Shown: piece after piece, positions 8,492-17,374 of the stretch
Position numbering within the stretch: the stretch's first letter is position 1
Layout of the letters: each line of letters begins with the position of its first letter
Assembly (NCBI GenBank): GCA_049318625.1
Contig: JBMOGA010000025.1
Location: forward strand, 1-48,881
Length of the DNA: 48,881 nt
DNA from: JBMOGA01 sp049318625
GTDB lineage: Bacteria > Pseudomonadota > Alphaproteobacteria > Rhizobiales > Hyphomicrobiaceae
Direction: 5' to 3'
Notes under the pieces: generated by a model
Told to the model about the DNA's origin: nothing
Seen by the model: only the letters and a program-made list of their open reading frames with translations
Databases searched by the model: none
Made by a program: the position numbers and the translations under genes

Positions 8492-8979
8492 CCTTCGGAC
8501 CGGAAGCGCGCGAGGGAGTTGAGCGAATTGGGCGGGCGGACGGCGCTGACCAGCAGCCCCTCCTCGACCAGGGTGGCTTGCTCGGCGAGCGAGACCGAGC
8601 GCTCCGGCGCCGTGATGTCGTATTGCGATCCCATGAAATAGAGCAGATCGCCGCCGGCCCCCAGGATCGGCATGAGGAACACGTAATTCTCGAAGACGGT
8701 GCCGTTCTTCTTGTAGTTCGTTATCGGCACCAGCGTTTCGGCGCCGGTGTCGATCGCCTGGCGCAGGCGCAGCCGGGCCTTAGGGTCGGTCTTCGGCCCC
8801 TGCAGGAATCGGCAATTGCGCCCGAGCACCTCTTCGCGGCGATAGCCGGTCAGTTCGAGAAACGCGTCGTTGGCGAGCAGCAGTGGACAAGCGGGATCGA
8901 GGGCAGAAGCCAGGGTCATCGGCACGGCCGACGTCCGGAAAAACCGGTCCAGGGATTCGATGCTCACTTCGCGCGCCAT
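8479..8979 (-). CDS. Stand-alone LOV (blue-light) photosensor protein
   Basis: 166 aa: one PAS/LOV domain (about residues 10-125) with short helical flanks and no output domain. The LOV signature GRNCRFLQG is intact, with the FMN-adduct Cys56. Asn88 and Asn98 (NYKKNGTVFEN) and Gln119 (FMGSQYDIT) match the flavin-contacting residues of photoactive LOV domains. By family knowledge it should bind FMN and form a light-induced cysteinyl adduct; signalling would go through its terminal helices to an unknown partner. It lies between the converging mcd and the ccoGHIS end, with its own 116-bp upstream gap, so no effector is implied by operon structure. Confidence 0.9.
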   Translation of the reverse strand: MAREVSIESLDRFFRTSAVPMTLASALDPACPLLLANDAFLELTGYRREEVLGRNCRFLQGPKTDPKARLRLRQAIDTGAETLVPITNYKKNGTVFENYVFLMPILGAGGDLLYFMGSQYDITAPERSVSLAEQATLVEEGLLVSAVRPPNSLNSLARFRSEGRGG

Positions 8980-9095
8980 GGGCCGGTTCTCTCAAGGGCC
9001 TCGTTGACGGCATGTTGCGCCGTTCTCCGAAGCTGAGGAACCCCGCCATTGGTCGACGAGCGCGGCCGGCGCCGGACGGCGACGGCCGCATTCGA

Positions 9096-9245
9096 CTAGC
9101 GCTTCGGCGGATGATCCTCGAGTGCGCGCCAGCCGGCGCCCTCGAGATCCTCGAATTGCCCCGTCTTGAGGCTCCACAGGAAGGCGGCGAGCCCCAGCCC
9201 ACCAAGTCCGAGGGCGACGGGGATGAGCCAGGCGAGAGCGGTCAT
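9096..9245 (-). CDS. ccoS: cbb3-type cytochrome oxidase assembly protein CcoS
   Basis: 49 aa: one membrane helix (residues 3-23, LAWLIPVALGLGGLGLAAF) followed by WSLKTGQFEDLEGAGWRAL, the CcoS signature (W--K-GQFDDLE--A-RIL). CcoS/FixS is needed to insert haem and copper into the cbb3 catalytic subunit. Its ATG overlaps the ccoI stop as ATGA, so it is translationally coupled and closes the ccoGHIS operon. Length matches the family (about 45-60 aa). Confidence 0.93.
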   Translation of the reverse strand: MTALAWLIPVALGLGGLGLAAFLWSLKTGQFEDLEGAGWRALEDHPPKR

Positions 9246-11455
9246 GACCCAAGCTCCAAACGTTTGCTGTTGAGGCGGACGGCATTACCGGTGACGGCGA
9301 TCGAGGACGCCGACATCGCCACGGCGGCGATCAGCGGCGTCACGAAGCCGACCATCGCCAACGGGACGAACAGAATATTGTAACCGATCGCGATCGCGAA
9401 GTTCTGGATCGCCATGCGGTGTGCACCTTTCGCGACCCGCAGCGCCTCCAGCACCGGCTCCAACCGGTCGCCCTGGAAGATGCCGTCTGCCGCGGTCTGG
9501 CTGATGTCGGCGGCGGTGGCGGGCGACAGCGACGCGTGGCCCGCGGCCAGTGCCGGCGCGTCGTTGAGGCCGTCGCCGACCATCAGGACCTTGCGACCCG
9601 CCGCCTTCAACTCTTCCAGGCGCTGGATTTTCTCGGTCGGCGTGGCACGCGCCCTGAAGGTCGCAATGCCAGCCTGCCGCGCCGCCTCCGCCACGGCCTT
9701 CGGCCGGTCGCCGGACAGCAGCTCGACCTCGTAGCCCGCGGTGCGCAAGGCCTTGACGACGTCGGCGGCGTCGGGACGGAGCACATCGTCGAACAGCAGT
9801 GGGATGGCCTCGCCGCCAGCCGGGCGGAACCACAGCGGGGCGTCCTCGCCCGCGTCCTCATCGACGCCGCACCAAAGGGCCGAACCCAGGCGATCCTCAC
9901 CGACGCCGCGCCTGCGGGCCAGACCGCGGCCGGGGGTTTCGGTGACGTCGGTGGCCGGGACGACACGCAGATCCGCCGCCTCGGCCGCCTTCACAACGGC
10001 ACGGGCATAAGGATGACGGCTGACGGCGGCAAGCTCGGCAGCCCGGCCGAGCACTTCGCTGCCACCGGCACCGACGCCGACGAAACGCGGCTCGCCGAGT
10101 GACAGAGTGCCCGTCTTGTCGAACACGACGGTATCGACCTCGGACAGCCGCTCGAGACCGTCGGCCGCTTTCACGAGAAGGCCCCGCCGGAACAGCCGGC
10201 TCGTGGCGGCGACCTGCACCGCCGGGACCGCGAGGGCCAGGGCACAGGGGCAGGTGATGATCAGAACCGCGATGGCGGCGGTCAATGCCGGCTCCCAACC
10301 CGCGCCGATGGCCATCCATCCGATGAACGTGCCGGCGCCGAGGACGTGGACGGCCGGCGCGTAGAGCCGCGCGGCGCGATCGGCCAGCCGCACATAGCGG
10401 CCGCGGCCCTGCTCGGCGGCGTCGAGCAGTCGCCCGATCTCGGCCAACGTCGTGTTGTCGTCGGTCGCCGTCGCACGGACGCGCAGGGCGCCCGACAGGT
10501 TGACCGTTCCGGCTGCGACGGCAGCCCCCGGCGCCACCGCGCGCGGCCGGGTCTCGCCCGTCAGCAGGCTCTCGTCGATATCGCTGGTGCCCTCGGCCAC
10601 GCGGCCGTCGGCAGCGATCCGCTCGCCCGGCGCGACGAGGACGGTCATGCCGGGCGTCAGCAGGCGGGACGGCAGGCGCTCGGTGGTGCCATCGGCGTTC
10701 AGCACGGTCGCCGACATGGCCTGCAGCGCAATCAGGTTCGCGGCGGCGCCGGCCGCACGGGTCCGCATGCGCTGGTCGAGGAAGCGGCCGACGAGCAGGA
10801 AGAACAGCAGCGTGATCGCCGCGTCGAAATAGACCTGCTCGGAGCCGCGCGTCGTCTGGAAGAGGCTCATGGCGGTCGCCAGAATGACCCCGAGCGAAAT
10901 CGGCACGTCCATGTTGAGCCGGCGGACGGAGATGGCGCGGGCCGCGGAACGGAAGAACGGCTGGCCCGCGTAGGCGATGGCCGGGAGCGCGATCAGCGCC
11001 GACAGCCAATGGAACAGCGCCTGCGCCGCATGCCCCATGTCGCCCGAGGCGCCGGACCAGACGGAGACCGACAGCAGCATGATGTTGGCAGCCGCGAAAC
11101 CGGCGACGCCGAGACGCTTCAAGAGGTCGAGATCGGCCTCCTTGCCGGCATCCCGCCCCTGTTCGACCAGCTCGGCGGCCTTGAAGCCGGCGGCGGCGAG
11201 CGCGGCGATCAGCGGCTCGGCCTGGAGTTTGCCGGCCACATGCGTCGCGGTTGCGCGCTTGGCGGACAGATTGGCCCTTGCCGCCGTGACTCCCGGCACC
11301 GACAGCAGCGCCTTCTCGACCGATCGCATGCAGCCGCCGCAGTGCATGTTCTCGACGATCAGTGTCGTCAATGCCTGGAGCGGCACGTTGTCGTTGGCGG
11401 TCGGCGCCGCAGCGGGGGCCGACGTCGCGACAGTCCGGATCAGAGTTTCAGCCAC
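9242..11455 (-). CDS. ccoI: Copper-transporting P1B-type ATPase CcoI/FixI
   Basis: 737 aa. N-terminal heavy-metal domain with MHCGGC (Cys39, Cys42), eight predicted membrane segments, the A-domain TGE at 300-302, the ion-binding CPC at 403-405, the phosphorylation motif DKTGT with Asp447, and a GDGLND hinge near 650. CcoI exports Cu(I) for assembly of the cbb3 CuB centre rather than for copper resistance. It overlaps the ccoH 3' end by 16 nt and ccoS by 4 nt. The intact metal motifs and the operon position make the assignment firm. Confidence 0.95.
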   Translation of the reverse strand: MAETLIRTVATSAPAAAPTANDNVPLQALTTLIVENMHCGGCMRSVEKALLSVPGVTAARANLSAKRATATHVAGKLQAEPLIAALAAAGFKAAELVEQGRDAGKEADLDLLKRLGVAGFAAANIMLLSVSVWSGASGDMGHAAQALFHWLSALIALPAIAYAGQPFFRSAARAISVRRLNMDVPISLGVILATAMSLFQTTRGSEQVYFDAAITLLFFLLVGRFLDQRMRTRAAGAAANLIALQAMSATVLNADGTTERLPSRLLTPGMTVLVAPGERIAADGRVAEGTSDIDESLLTGETRPRAVAPGAAVAAGTVNLSGALRVRATATDDNTTLAEIGRLLDAAEQGRGRYVRLADRAARLYAPAVHVLGAGTFIGWMAIGAGWEPALTAAIAVLIITCPCALALAVPAVQVAATSRLFRRGLLVKAADGLERLSEVDTVVFDKTGTLSLGEPRFVGVGAGGSEVLGRAAELAAVSRHPYARAVVKAAEAADLRVVPATDVTETPGRGLARRRGVGEDRLGSALWCGVDEDAGEDAPLWFRPAGGEAIPLLFDDVLRPDAADVVKALRTAGYEVELLSGDRPKAVAEAARQAGIATFRARATPTEKIQRLEELKAAGRKVLMVGDGLNDAPALAAGHASLSPATAADISQTAADGIFQGDRLEPVLEALRVAKGAHRMAIQNFAIAIGYNILFVPLAMVGFVTPLIAAVAMSASSIAVTGNAVRLNSKRLELGS

Positions 11456-11940
11456 AGGCGATTCCTCCCGCGGTAAGCCGGCGTGGTGCTCGCCGGCGGG
11501 AATGCTTCCAGGCTGGCGATCCAGGCGCCGGCCTCGAGCTTCTCCGTGACCGCCTCGTAGCGTCCCGGAGCCGTTTCATTGAACGCCAGTTTGCGGTCGA
11601 ATTCGCTGGTCGACGGCCGGCCGACGTTGCCGACGACTTTGAGCCCTGCCACCGGCGCCCCGCCGCGCTCGTTGAAGAGCACCACGACCCGGCCGTCCAG
11701 GCTGGCCTCGATGCCGTGGCTCCAACCGAGATCGACCTGCTTTTCTTCGAGCGCGATGCGATCGTTGTAGTGCAGCCCCTTGCGATAGGGCTCCACGGAG
11801 ACGACCCCCGTGTGCGTTCCGAGCGCGGAATACAGGAAGTATCCGTTGACCGCGAAGATCACCCCGAAAAAACTCAGGAATATGAACAGCACGTGGTGGC
11901 CGCGCAGTTCGCGTGCCGGACTGTTGACGCTGGCGGACAT
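11440..11940 (-). CDS. ccoH: FixH/CcoH family protein
   Basis: 166 aa: an N-terminal membrane helix (about 16-38, VLFIFLSFFGVIFAVNGYFLYSA) and a periplasmic domain with GLHYNDRIALEEKQ and a C-terminal WIASLEAF segment, the pattern of FixH. CcoH is a membrane-bound assembly factor that stays with the cbb3 complex. It starts 9 nt after the ccoG stop and overlaps ccoI by 16 nt. Confidence 0.92.
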   Translation of the reverse strand: MSASVNSPARELRGHHVLFIFLSFFGVIFAVNGYFLYSALGTHTGVVSVEPYRKGLHYNDRIALEEKQVDLGWSHGIEASLDGRVVVLFNERGGAPVAGLKVVGNVGRPSTSEFDRKLAFNETAPGRYEAVTEKLEAGAWIASLEAFPPASTTPAYRGRNRLWLKL

Positions 11941-11949
11941 GTCGTCTCC

Positions 11950-13440
11950 TCAGTTCCCGGAAATGAAGATCGTGTTGCGGTATGCCTTCTGGCCCGAAGC
12001 CTGGTCCTCGACGATGACGTTGAAGCCAACATCGCGTCCGGTGAGCTTGGCGAGCGAGCCCGGCGGCACGGTGATGAAGGCGCGCAGTTCGCGCAGGTTG
12101 TCGGTCGCGACGGTGACGTCCAGCTTGTCCTGGCCGACAATCGAAAGGCGGGCATCGGGCAGCCCTTCGACCGAAAGCCGGAACGTGCGCGGCTCGTGGA
12201 GCTTGTTGAGGATCTTGAACGTGTAGCCGTTGCGCACGCCGCCATCCTGCAGCTGGACAAACGGGGGATTGCGATCGCGTTGCACGTTCACCTCGACGAT
12301 GGTGCGGTTCAACACGCCGATCAGCATCACGATGCCGACCAGCACCATGACGCCAAGGTAAAGCAATGTCCGTGCCCGGATCAACTGCAGCGGTTCATGC
12401 TCGCCCTTCGACTTGGCCTCCTGCTTGGCGATCGTGTCGTAGGCGATCAGGCCACGCGGACGGCCGATCTTGTCCATGATCTCGTTGCAGGCGTCGATGC
12501 AGAGGGCGCACTGGATGCACTCGAGCTGGGCGCCGTCGCGGATGTCGATACCGGTCGGGCAGACGGCGACGCACGCCTTGCAGTCGATGCAGTCGCCGCG
12601 CCCGTCCCACCCTTGCCCCTTGCGGAGCGGGCCGCGCGGCTCTCCGCGCTCGGTGCGGTAGCTGACCAGCAGGGTGTGACGGTCGATCATGGCGCCCTGG
12701 ATGCGGGGCCAGGGGCACATGTAGATGCAGACCTGCTCGCGGGCGATGGCACCGAGGAGATAGGTCGTCCCGGCGAAGATGCCGACGAAGAGGTAGGCGA
12801 CGGCGGGGGCCGTGCCGGTGACGAACTCCTGCGCAAGGGTCGGGGCGTCGCGGAAATAGAAGACCAGCGCGCCGCCGGTCGCCACCGATATCGCCAGCCA
12901 CGACAGATGCGTCATGGTCAACTTGAAGACCTTGGATGCACTCCAGGGTTCCTTGCCGAGGCGAATGCGGGCATTGCGATCGCCCTGCCAGAACCGCTCG
13001 ACGGCGACCATCAGATCGGTCCAAACGGTTTGCGGGCAGGCGTACCCGCACCAGACCCGGCCGGCGGCGGCGGTGACCAGGAACAGCAGCAGGGCCGCCA
13101 GGACGAGCAGGCCCGTGATGTAATAGAATTCCTGCGGCCAGATCTCGAGGAAGAACACGAAATAGCGGTTGTTCGGCATGTCCAGGAGGACCGCCTGATC
13201 CGGCAGGTCCGGACCGCGATTCCAGCGGACCCAAGGCAGCAGATAGTAGAGGCCGAGGGTGACGGCCATCACCACCCATTTGGTGAGGCGGAACGTGCCC
13301 TTGACGAGGCGCGGATGGATTTGCTGACGAGCCGCGTAGAGTTGCCGAAGCTCTTTCTTGTTTACCGGCGCGACATCGTGGGTCTGCACACCCGGGGCAG
13401 ACTCGGGATGAAGGAATTCAGACGGCTTTAATGCGGTCAT
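11950..13440 (-). CDS. ccoG: cbb3 oxidase accessory protein CcoG/FixG (4Fe-4S)
   Basis: 496 aa. Several membrane helices, the VWCGYACPQTVWTDL motif near residue 135, and two adjacent [4Fe-4S] motifs (CIDCKACVAVCP and CIQCALCIDAC) near 250-285, then an Ig-like C-terminal periplasmic domain. CcoG reduces Cu(II) for cbb3 biogenesis. First gene of ccoGHIS. ATG 13440 is preferred; in-frame ATGs at 13482 and further upstream are possible, but the FNR/FixK box at 13526-13539 overlaps the longest version, which argues against it. No start has a strong ribosome site. Confidence 0.92.
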   Translation of the reverse strand: MTALKPSEFLHPESAPGVQTHDVAPVNKKELRQLYAARQQIHPRLVKGTFRLTKWVVMAVTLGLYYLLPWVRWNRGPDLPDQAVLLDMPNNRYFVFFLEIWPQEFYYITGLLVLAALLLFLVTAAAGRVWCGYACPQTVWTDLMVAVERFWQGDRNARIRLGKEPWSASKVFKLTMTHLSWLAISVATGGALVFYFRDAPTLAQEFVTGTAPAVAYLFVGIFAGTTYLLGAIAREQVCIYMCPWPRIQGAMIDRHTLLVSYRTERGEPRGPLRKGQGWDGRGDCIDCKACVAVCPTGIDIRDGAQLECIQCALCIDACNEIMDKIGRPRGLIAYDTIAKQEAKSKGEHEPLQLIRARTLLYLGVMVLVGIVMLIGVLNRTIVEVNVQRDRNPPFVQLQDGGVRNGYTFKILNKLHEPRTFRLSVEGLPDARLSIVGQDKLDVTVATDNLRELRAFITVPPGSLAKLTGRDVGFNVIVEDQASGQKAYRNTIFISGN

Positions 13441-13525
13441 CGGCTGGCGCTCTGGTATGGGCAAGGACGACGACGATGCCATCCCATTTCGCCACAAGCC
13501 ATGCGCGCCATGACCCATGCCGGCT

Positions 13526-13539
13526 TTGACCAGGATCAA
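13526..13539. promoter_or_regulatory. FNR/FixK-type anaerobox upstream of ccoGHIS
   Basis: TTGACCAGGATCAA matches TTGAY-N4-RTCAA, the site of FNR/FixK/FnrL regulators, with both half-sites intact. It lies 86 nt before the ccoG start. Known alphaproteobacterial fixGHIS operons are induced by FixK or FnrL at low oxygen, so activation of ccoGHIS is the natural reading. Confidence 0.85.
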
Positions 13540-13708
13540 GCTGCGGCGCTACTGACCCTATCTGCCGTGTGCCATTCGCCGCACTGTTTTGAGCAGCGGC
13601 TCTCGCATAATCGGCGACCAGATCGCACCCGCAGCCGCACATCGGCATCTCCTGGCGTGGTTCAACGGGACCCGGCAATCGATCGCCTGCAGCCCCCGCG
13701 ATCATGAA

Positions 13709-13736
13709 CGCCTCTCCCCACCACGGGGGAGAGGCG
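13709..13736. repeat. REP-like hairpin, related to the one at 1096
   Basis: CGCCTCTCCCC - ACCACG - GGGGAGAGGCG: an 11-bp perfect stem with a 6-nt loop. The arms share CCTCTCCCC/GGGGAGAGG with the palindrome at 1096-1121. It sits in the gene-free stretch 13441-13813 (373 bp) between ccoG and ccoP, which otherwise holds only the ccoG FNR/FixK box and the hairpin at 13759. Confidence 0.65.
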
Positions 13737-13758
13737 ACGAGAGCATCATCCGATCTGT

Positions 13759-13776
13759 GAACCGCCACGGCGGTTC
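13759..13776 (-). terminator. Hairpin downstream of ccoP
   Basis: GAACCGCC - AC - GGCGGTTC is an 8-bp perfect inverted repeat 37 nt past the ccoP stop, at the end of ccoNOQP. There is no T-run after it on the reverse strand and the 2-nt spacer makes a strained loop, so termination is likely but unproven; a protein-binding dyad is the alternative. Confidence 0.45.
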
Positions 13777-13813
13777 CATGAGTTCGGATATTGCCCGTGG
13801 GCTGGTCGACGGC

Positions 13814-14683
13814 CTATTTGCCGCCGCCCAGCGAGTGCACGTAAACCGCTAGCGACTTGACGGTGATGGCGTCCAGCTTGTCACCCCAGCTCGGCATGAT
13901 GCCGCCGCGACCGGTGCGGATGCTCTCGACCACGTCGGCCTTGGCACTTCCGTAGAGCCAGATGTTGTCCGCCAAGGACGGGGCACCCTGCTCCTTCATG
14001 CCCTTGCCATCGTTACCGTGGCAGCTCGCGCACTGATCGGCGAACAGCGCTTTGCCCCGGCCGGCGGCCGCCTGGTCGGTGGCCTTGCCCGACAACGACA
14101 GGACGAATTCCGCCGCGTCGTTGATCTGCTTGTCGTCCAGCAGCTTGTCGAGGCCGAACTTCGGCATCTGGCTTTCGCGTGCCTTCTTGTGACCGGAGCG
14201 GATACCACCCTCGATCGTCTCGGCGATCTCCTGGATCGAGCCGCCCCAGATCCACTCGTCATCATTGAGGTTCGGATAGCCGGTGGCGCCTTGCGCGCCG
14301 CGGCCGTGGCAGGGGGCGCAGCTCGTCGCGAACTGAGCACCGCCGCCGGCCATGGCGAAGCGAAGCAACTCGGCGTTCTTCTTGACGTCGCCGAGCGCGG
14401 TCTTGGACAGCAGATCACGTTGTCCGGACTGCGCCTGCTTCGCCGCCTTGACCTCATCGGCCACGGTCTGGCGCTGGCTGTATCCCAGCATACCCTTGGT
14501 GTAGGACGCGAGCGTCGGGAACGCCGGATAGGCGATCATGTACCCGATGCCCCAGATGATGCAGGCGTAGAACGTCCACAGCCACCATTGCGGAAGGGGC
14601 TTGTTCAGCTCCTTCAGCCCATCCCATTCGTGACCGGTCGTCTCTACGCCGGTGACTTCGTCGATTTCCTTCTTGCCGCTCAT
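13814..14683 (-). CDS. ccoP: cbb3 oxidase subunit III, dihaem cytochrome c
   Basis: 289 aa. An N-terminal cytosolic segment, one membrane helix (about 32-54, WWLWTFYACIIWGIGYMIAYP), then two periplasmic class-I cytochrome c domains with CAPCH (122-126) and CASCH (218-222); Met173 (SQMPKFG) and Met263 (GIMPSWG) are probable axial ligands. CcoP receives electrons from the bc1 complex or a soluble cytochrome and passes them to CcoO. Last gene of ccoNOQP, overlapping the ccoQ stop by 4 nt (ATGA). Confidence 0.96.
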   Translation of the reverse strand: MSGKKEIDEVTGVETTGHEWDGLKELNKPLPQWWLWTFYACIIWGIGYMIAYPAFPTLASYTKGMLGYSQRQTVADEVKAAKQAQSGQRDLLSKTALGDVKKNAELLRFAMAGGGAQFATSCAPCHGRGAQGATGYPNLNDDEWIWGGSIQEIAETIEGGIRSGHKKARESQMPKFGLDKLLDDKQINDAAEFVLSLSGKATDQAAAGRGKALFADQCASCHGNDGKGMKEQGAPSLADNIWLYGSAKADVVESIRTGRGGIMPSWGDKLDAITVKSLAVYVHSLGGGK

Positions 14684-14859
14684 TGGCGACCCCCATTCAG
14701 CCGGTTGTCGGCGTCGAGATCGAGAGCCGATCTCATGTTCCGATCGAAACGTTGGCGATTGCCCGGCCAGAAGGCGTAGACAACGACCCCAATGAAAATC
14801 GCGATGAAGAGCAGCAGACTCGTCACCTGACTGAACGTCGCGACAGTGTCATACGTCAT
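14680..14859 (-). CDS. ccoQ: cbb3 oxidase subunit IV CcoQ/FixQ
   Basis: 59 aa with one membrane helix (about 11-30, QVTSLLLFIAIFIGVVVYAF) followed by the WPGNRQRFDR motif and a soluble tail, as in CcoQ. CcoQ stabilises the CcoP-core interaction. It starts 11 nt after the ccoO stop and overlaps ccoP by 4 nt. Confidence 0.92.
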   Translation of the reverse strand: MTYDTVATFSQVTSLLLFIAIFIGVVVYAFWPGNRQRFDRNMRSALDLDADNRLNGGRQ

Positions 14860-14870
14860 GTTGTCCTCCG

Positions 14871-15599
14871 TCAGCGCAGGTTCGGGCCGGATGCATCGAA
14901 GCTCGTGAAGTCGACGAGCGTGCCGAGCACCTGCAGGTAGGCGATCATCGCGTCCAGCTCGGTGACGTCGCCACCGGCCTTGCCGTCGAACTTCGCCACT
15001 TTGGCCTTCGGATACCGTGCCACCAGTTCCTTGGCCGCGCGCGAATCCGGATCGGTCTGAGCCCGGATATCGGCTTTCGCCTTGGCGACCATCTCGTCGG
15101 TATACGGGACTCCGACCGCGCGAAGGGTCTTCAGCTTGGCCTCGATGTCGTCGACGTCGAGCTTGCGTTGTGCGAGCCAGCCGTAGGACGGCATGATGCT
15201 CTCCGGCACGACCGACCGCGGGTTCTTCATGTGGTCGACATGCCATTGGTCGGAGTACTTGCCGCCGACGCGCGCGAGGTCCGGCCCCGTGCGCTTGGAG
15301 CCCCACTGGAACGGATGATCGTACATGCTTTCCGCTGCGAGGCTGTAGTGACCGTAGCGCTCCACCTCATCGCGCAACGTACGGATCATCTGACTGTGAC
15401 AGGAGTAGCACCCCTCACGGATGTAGATGTCGCGTCCCGCCTGTTCGAGAGGCGTGTAGGGGCGCATGCCCTTCACCTTCTCGATGGTGCTCTCGACCCA
15501 GTAGAGTGGCGCGATCTGCACCAAACCACCGATCGAGACCACGACCAGGATCAGAACCAGGAGGAGTATGGAGTTCTTCTCGAGTACTTCGTGTTTCAC
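14871..15599 (-). CDS. ccoO: cbb3 oxidase subunit II, monohaem cytochrome c
   Basis: 242 aa: an N-terminal membrane anchor (about 11-30) and a periplasmic cytochrome c domain with CYSCH (64-68) and probable axial Met136 (ESIMPSYGWL). CcoO hands electrons from CcoP to the CcoN binuclear centre. The QMIRTLRDEVERYG and DHPFQWGSKRTGPDL blocks are typical of the subunit. It starts 12 nt after the ccoN stop. Confidence 0.96.
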   Translation of the reverse strand: MKHEVLEKNSILLLVLILVVVSIGGLVQIAPLYWVESTIEKVKGMRPYTPLEQAGRDIYIREGCYSCHSQMIRTLRDEVERYGHYSLAAESMYDHPFQWGSKRTGPDLARVGGKYSDQWHVDHMKNPRSVVPESIMPSYGWLAQRKLDVDDIEAKLKTLRAVGVPYTDEMVAKAKADIRAQTDPDSRAAKELVARYPKAKVAKFDGKAGGDVTELDAMIAYLQVLGTLVDFTSFDASGPNLR

Positions 15600-15611
15600 C
15601 GGTACCTCCTG

Positions 15612-17267
15612 TTATTCGGCCGGGCTGACGCGCAGCTCAGGCGCGGCCGCGATGCGCGGCTGCTCCGTCGCATCCACCGATTCATCACCGCGGATCGTGC
15701 GCCAGATGTTGTAGGCCATGATCAGACCACCGATGACGAACAGCAGGCCGCCGAAGGCGCGGATCATGTAATAGGGCCTCATCGCTTCCACGGTCTCGAT
15801 GAACGAGTACTGGAGGAAGCCGAGCTTGTCGTAGGCCCGCCACATCAGACCCTGCATGATGCCCGACACCCACATGGCCGTGATGTAGAGCAGGATGCCG
15901 ATGGTCGAGACCCAGAAGTGCCACTCGACGAGACGCATCGAGTACAGCGCCTTGCGCTTCCACAGCCACGGAACGAGACAGTAGATCGCGCCGAACGACA
16001 CCATGGCGACCCAACCGAGGGCACCGGAGTGCACGTGGCCGATGGTCCAGTCGGTGTAGTGGCTCAAGGAGTTGACCGCTTTGATGGACATCAGCGGGCC
16101 CTCGAACGTGGACATCCCGTAGAAGGCGACCGAGACGACCAGCAGGCGGACGACCGCGTCGGTCCTGAGCTTGTCCCAGGCGCCCGAAAGCGTCATCAGC
16201 CCGTTGATCATGCCGCCCCAGGAGGGCATCCACAGCATGATCGAGAAGGTCATGCCGAGGGTCTGTGCCCAGTCCGGAAGTGCGGTGTAGTGGAGGTGGT
16301 GCGGACCGGCCCAGATGTAGAGGAAAATCAGGGTCCAGAAGTGCACGATCGAAAGCCGGTACGAGTAGACAGGACGCTCGACCCGCTTCGGCACGAAGTA
16401 GTACATGATGCCGAGGAAGCCGGCGGTCAGGAAGAAGCCGACCGCGTTGTGGCCGTACCACCATTGCGTCATGGCGTCCTGGACGCCTGCGTAGGCGATG
16501 TAGCTCTTGGTGCCGGTTAAGGCCACGGGCAACGTGGCGTTGTTCACCACATGCAACATCGCGACCGTCACGATGAAGGCCAGATAGAACCAGTTGGCCA
16601 CGTAGATGTGGGGTTCTTTCCTCTTCATGAGCGTGCCGAGGAACACGAGCAGGTAGATGACCCATACGATGGTCAGCCAAAGGTCCGCGTACCATTCGGG
16701 CTCGGCGTATTCCTTGCCCTGCGTGATGCCGAGAATGTAACCGGTGCCGGCGATCACGATGAACAGGTTGTAGCCGAGCACCACGAACCACGGCGCCCAG
16801 TTGCCGGCGATCCGCGTATGGCAAGTGCGCTGCACGACGTAGAAGGACGTCGCCAGCAGGACGTTGCCGCCGAACGCGAAGATCACCGCCGACGTGTGGA
16901 GCGGACGCAGACGGCCGAAGCTCGTCCACGGCAGGTCGAAGTTCAGCGCCGGGAAGGCCATCTGCCACGCGATCAGGTCGCCGACGATGAAGCCTGCAAT
17001 GCCCCAGAATACGGCGGCGATCACCGCCACCTTGATCGGGCCATCCATGTATTCGTCCGGCGACACCCGATAACCGGTGCCGAAGCTCGTTCTCGTGATT
17101 GCCAGCAAGCCGAGGATGCCGGCTAGGGCGAAAATCGCCCCATGAAAGGCCATGACGGGATCCGACGTCGCGGAGACGAGGTAGATCCCGAGCAGCGTTC
17201 CGAGAATGCATCCGATCGTGGCCAGCACGTCGGAGAAAGCTCGACGCTCGGTCGTGGTTTCTGCCAT
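15612..17267 (-). CDS. ccoN: cbb3 oxidase catalytic subunit I
   Basis: 551 aa with about 14 membrane helices and conserved histidine-bearing segments (RPLHTSAVIFAFGGN, WWYGHNAVGFFLT, GPHHLHYTALPDW, HYTDWTIGHVHSGALGW) that hold the two b haems and CuB. It reduces oxygen to water with high affinity and pumps protons. ATG 17267 is chosen because the family N-terminus begins there. The FNR/FixK box at 17375-17388 lies 108 nt upstream. The full ccoNOQP plus ccoGHIS set is present, so the oxidase should be functional. Confidence 0.96.
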   Translation of the reverse strand: MAETTTERRAFSDVLATIGCILGTLLGIYLVSATSDPVMAFHGAIFALAGILGLLAITRTSFGTGYRVSPDEYMDGPIKVAVIAAVFWGIAGFIVGDLIAWQMAFPALNFDLPWTSFGRLRPLHTSAVIFAFGGNVLLATSFYVVQRTCHTRIAGNWAPWFVVLGYNLFIVIAGTGYILGITQGKEYAEPEWYADLWLTIVWVIYLLVFLGTLMKRKEPHIYVANWFYLAFIVTVAMLHVVNNATLPVALTGTKSYIAYAGVQDAMTQWWYGHNAVGFFLTAGFLGIMYYFVPKRVERPVYSYRLSIVHFWTLIFLYIWAGPHHLHYTALPDWAQTLGMTFSIMLWMPSWGGMINGLMTLSGAWDKLRTDAVVRLLVVSVAFYGMSTFEGPLMSIKAVNSLSHYTDWTIGHVHSGALGWVAMVSFGAIYCLVPWLWKRKALYSMRLVEWHFWVSTIGILLYITAMWVSGIMQGLMWRAYDKLGFLQYSFIETVEAMRPYYMIRAFGGLLFVIGGLIMAYNIWRTIRGDESVDATEQPRIAAAPELRVSPAE

Positions 17268-17374
17268 TTCGCAAGTTCCCCTTGTCGACGCGAGCGGGAC
17301 ACTACGGACATCGTGTCCGCTGCCACTTCCGCCAGCGTGCCGACACAATTGCCCCGAGACACGGGCCTCTGCCG

